From assembly GCA_943328505.2 (NCBI GenBank), contig CALQAH020000007.1, positions 1 through 63,926 of the forward strand: 63,926 nt of DNA, in the 5' to 3' direction. Every line of letters starts with the position of its first letter. Position 1 is the first letter of the stretch. The notes beneath the pieces were generated by a model. It saw only the letters and a program-made list of their open reading frames with translations, was not told where the DNA came from and did not search any database. Origin of the DNA: Rhizobium sp. Q54. GTDB lineage: Bacteria; Bacteroidota; Bacteroidia; Flavobacteriales; Flavobacteriaceae. The position numbers and the translations under genes are program-made. Below are positions 62,801 through 63,926 of this stretch, in pieces.

Positions 62801-63926
62801 AATTTGAATTGGCAGCATAATTTGTTGTTGGCCCAGCAGCATCAACAAAGTTTCCACCACAAATTGGAGGCGCTGTTGTTGTCGTAACAGTTCTAGGTCC
62901 TGACCATATACTTGTGCCTCCTCCTGTTGAACTACAATCGCTAACAACATATAAATCATAACATGTATTTGGTGTTAATCCTGTAAACGGATATGGATTT
63001 GTTGTTGTAGTGATTCCAGTTGTAGAAGCCGTTGGAGCTGGCGAACCACAAGGTAGTGCCAAAACCTGCCACGATGTTGCTGTTCCTGGACTTGTCCAAC
63101 CTAGGTTAACCGATGACGACAATAAAGCCGTTGTCGTTAAACCGATTGGTTGAGCACATGCTGGTGGTGGCCCACAAGTAATATTTGCTGCCCATCCCGT
63201 TGAAGTTGTTGTAGCATTTGAAGTAAATACAAAAGTCAAACAACCATTTGCATTACTTGAAATTATTGCTGGAGGTAAGGTTGTCCCTGAATACGTTCCT
63301 ATAAGTGTTCCGGTAATATCATTTCCATTATATACATTCAAAACATCTAATCCCGCTTGAGTATTAAATGCTGTAAAAGTAACTGTTACGACATCTCCTG
63401 GAGTTACAGGACATATTGTAGTAGTAATATTTTCGTTGTTACCATAGTTTGCAGTTGTAGATCCCGAGTCAACAAAATTCCCACCACAAACCGGTGGCGC
63501 TATTTGTGTCGTTACGCTTTTTGGTCCTGACCATAAACTCACTCCATTTGCAGTTGAGCTACAATCTCCTCTTACATATAAATCATAACAGGTATTTGGT
63601 GTTAATGTTGTAAATGGATATGGATTAGAAGTTGTTGCAGTCCATCCTACAGTTCCAGCATTTGGAGCTGGTGAGCCACAAGGTAAAGCCAAAACTTGCC
63701 ATGATGTTGCATTTCCAATATTGGTCCAACCAAAATTAACTGAAGTCGAAAGTAAAGCTGTAGTGGTTAATGCTACTGGTTGTTGACATGCTGGCGGTGG
63801 CGCACAAGTTACATTGGCAGCCCAGCCCGCAGCAACAGTAGTTGCATTGGATACAAAAACAAATGTCAAACAACCACTTGTTGCACTTGAACTAAATGTT
63901 GGTGGAATAGTTGTTCCTGAAAAAGC
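56820..63926 (-). CDS. Giant T9SS-secreted adhesin, 5' end beyond the window
   Basis: 2368 residues are visible. The frame stays open to the right edge, so the N-terminus is missing. From the N-terminal side there are about four alternating units of a CUB-like domain (CGGNFVD, TICPVTPGD, GCLTFVF) and a fibronectin-type domain (SWQVLALPCGSPAPT). A choice-of-anchor L region follows (FDFIFASEEYGTFQC). Many Ig-like modules of about 75 residues (GTWNPA, TYTFTPNANQCA) come next. The end is a gliding-motility type B sorting domain (KGISPNNDGDNDFF, LGIYNRYGMKVY, ending TGWIYINREVK). It is exported by the type IX system to the cell surface, likely for adhesion or gliding. Confidence 0.95.
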   Translation of the reverse strand, partial: AFSGTTIPPTFSSSATSGCLTFVFVSNATTVAAGWAANVTCAPPPACQQPVALTTTALLSTSVNFGWTNIGNATSWQVLALPCGSPAPNAGTVGWTATTSNPYPFTTLTPNTCYDLYVRGDCSSTANGVSLWSGPKSVTTQIAPPVCGGNFVDSGSTTANYGNNENITTTICPVTPGDVVTVTFTAFNTQAGLDVLNVYNGNDITGTLIGTYSGTTLPPAIISSNANGCLTFVFTSNATTTSTGWAANITCGPPPACAQPIGLTTTALLSSSVNLGWTSPGTATSWQVLALPCGSPAPTASTTGITTTTNPYPFTGLTPNTCYDLYVVSDCSSTGGGTSIWSGPRTVTTTTAPPICGGNFVDAAGPTTNYAANSNSTVTICPIIPGEQVTVTFTAFNTEATWDGLYVYNGNAVIPANIIASANPAGNVPGGLAGSYWGTVIPGPFTSSAPDGCLTFVFRSDGSVQNPGWIANVTCAPPPTCQQPITLVTSALTSNSVTLGWTNVGVATSWQVIALPCASPPPTATTTGWTATTSNPHVFTGLNSATCYTLYVRGDCSSTTNGVSLWSASASVTTQVAPPVCGGNFVDAAGPTANYANNSDSTITICPVVPTDLVTVTFTSFNTEATWDGLYVFDGNSIASPQIASTNPAGNVPGGLAGSYWGTAIPGPFTSSSIDGCLTFRFRSDGSVNNPGWIANVTCGPPPTCRKPVAAISSSIALTSAQLSWTQPQNPDGSTATNWEVLILPAGSPAPTATATGWIATSTNPFIATGLTSSTCYDYYVRAVCSPTDSSFWAGPSTFCTLIPNDECSNATIALTNPDQSCAVITNGSLIGATASSQVNTCAGGNAVDVWFQFVATAANHSIDLTNIVGNAFNLNYAIYSGNCSALTQVSCVNNTTGISNGLTIGQTYYIRAFLDTTATNQNITFLLCIGTIPPPIYTNDNVYTTQQLVEDVLFNSSCATVSNITTSTGTNFGSVNGIGYFNRNGSSFPFNDGVVLTSGSIVNAQGPNTTVSSDGNQAWTGDTDLEAIILAATGNAMNSRNASRLEFDFVPLVDTISFDFIFASEEYGTFQCTFSDAFAFLLTNIATGVTTNLAVVPSTTTPISVVTIRDNAFNNGCLSVNPEYFADYYGPGAFPGSLSPLADPINFNGNTVPMTASSTVIPGQQYHIKLVVADRSDNVLDSAVFLEGGSFNFGLELGIDFLISGGNALCFGTTNQLVSNLDPNLYSFVWSNQNGVIAGENSPTLFINQTGTYTLIATLIGTSCSATDTIIIEYYDQIVLDTPNNLTVCNNTAFGQFTLNQNNASVLGSYPAAQYTVTYHLTLNDANNGVNPLPNLYTNVIPFLQTIYARVTNVAGCYGVSQFNLIVQDLTPTFTISPDFSICNGSNGTITVTPINYIDANVTYSWTYNNNPFPGTTNQISVSQAGTYTVTVNQSGCIATGQTTLSLITPTVPAFTLPTVICLNETAPILPSVSDNGINGTWDPSVVSNTLTGNYTFTPTNGICASPLTITIDVNSLAVPIFIAPAPICNGAPSPTLPLVSLNGISGTWFPAVVDNTQSLTYTFTPNANQCADQTTILVTILQDCSFNSFASAVWLTNCAQSNFFNTIGSGTSIIGPIGNIFPSTYMGTYLQNSNTFILRGAEVKTFKTNTANVCSARLNYRVYPQASVPGPFTVLDLPFFENCTAGTFPSGGPCNVGDQKWKKVLTDAESPLNLTAYPAGNYVIEVFYDLTGDVNSTSQCDDTVFINNGGNNFIATYSIQENPTYTISNPTVCNTADGSISIAGLTPNTSYSLSYTYNTIPVGPITIVSGGATGNYVIDSLLAGTYANFSFTVNSCTINSTDVLVLENPILSPAFDPIGPFCLGQTVPALPLTSVNGITGTWNPPTIDNTQTVTYQFTADPNQCATDTSLTITVNQPQVVPTFGVASNISACQGFSAQVLIPTTSNEGYTGTWNPSTLDYSILGTTIYTFTPDYGQCCLTATITVVVNPNITPTFNTVGPICNGDALSPLPTTSIEGINGTWSPAIDNTQTLTYTFTPNTGLCATTTTLTIVVNQPIPSTFGTLPAICSGDPAPTLPATSIEGYTGTWNPAVSNTETLTYTFTPTAGQCASGGTITLTVNQPVTATFNPIGDLCNGQTAPSLPITSIEGFTGTWIPAIIDNINSGTYVFTPDANQCASSGNLSVNVQSGFDFDIAGNCVGNDFTLEVFPVNGSFDIATSDFNWENSNNQSVGTNSSTFNVTEYVASTSVVEDLPIRFYVTVTTADGCFIKEFKDFDSVTCLIQKGISPNNDGDNDFFDLESLGVKNLGIYNRYGMKVYSKGLYTNQWYGQSDNGEELPDGTYYYVIEYISGSSTNTGWIYINREVK

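Overview
The window reads as a Bacteroidetes chromosome, most likely a Flavobacteriaceae member close to Flavobacterium. The support is: about 30% GC; promoters of the TTTG-N19-TAnnTTTG type; type IX secretion sorting domains on a metalloprotease and a giant adhesin; FISUMP, GH97 and M43 proteins; WYL regulators; and a tmRNA whose tag ends NYALAA. No rRNA, tRNA or CRISPR array was seen.

Layout. (1) 1-1530: an IS1111-type (IS110 family) insertion sequence with a strong candidate bridge RNA downstream of its transposase. (2) 1.6-5.7 kb: a DUF2130 protein, small and secreted hypotheticals, and a WYL regulator. (3) 6.3-9.9 kb: a type II restriction-modification module with an m5C methyltransferase facing a four-gene operon (controller protein, PD-(D/E)XK protein, two Bpu10I-like endonuclease subunits). 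(4) 10.7-34.7 kb: a long accessory locus with two vWA proteins, an AAA ATPase pair, a GH24 lysozyme, a WYL regulator, two retron-type reverse transcriptases each preceded by a foldable msr-msd-like RNA, response-regulator-like proteins, a RecD/Dda-like helicase, a DnaB-type helicase, an SSB-like DUF3127 protein, an LRR protein and an ADP-ribosyltransferase-like protein. (5) 34.9-44.1 kb: secreted and surface proteins (FISUMP lipoprotein, M43 protease, EGF-like lipoprotein, coiled-coil protein). (6) 44.4-48.06 kb: a small island with a large serine recombinase abutting the 3' end of ssrA. (7) 48.5-63.9 kb: ordinary chromosomal genes (serine hydrolase, NAD-dependent dehydrogenase, GH97 glycosidase with MFS sugar transporter, M28 peptidase) and a partial adhesin that runs off the right edge.

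The most interesting part is the 15.8-31.7 kb segment. Five promoters there share a 15-bp operator, TGCRC-N5-YTGCA, always exactly 11 nt upstream of a TAnnTTTG-like -7 box. One operator lies beside a divergent WYL regulator gene. The others precede retron 1 and its three-gene operon, the helicase/DnaB/retron 2 operon, the SSB-like operon, and a decayed second copy of the helicase. The sequence therefore looks like one regulon linking two retrons, two helicases and an ssDNA-binding-type protein. Two different cassettes (an ATPase pair, and the retron 1 operon) sit in the same slot in front of a helicase copy. I infer a modular, probably anti-phage, locus that I do not recognise as a described system.

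The endonuclease operon and the recombinase island show their own regulatory signals: two ACTATAGT boxes around the controller promoter, and a 12-bp-arm palindrome carrying both -33 boxes of a divergent pair.
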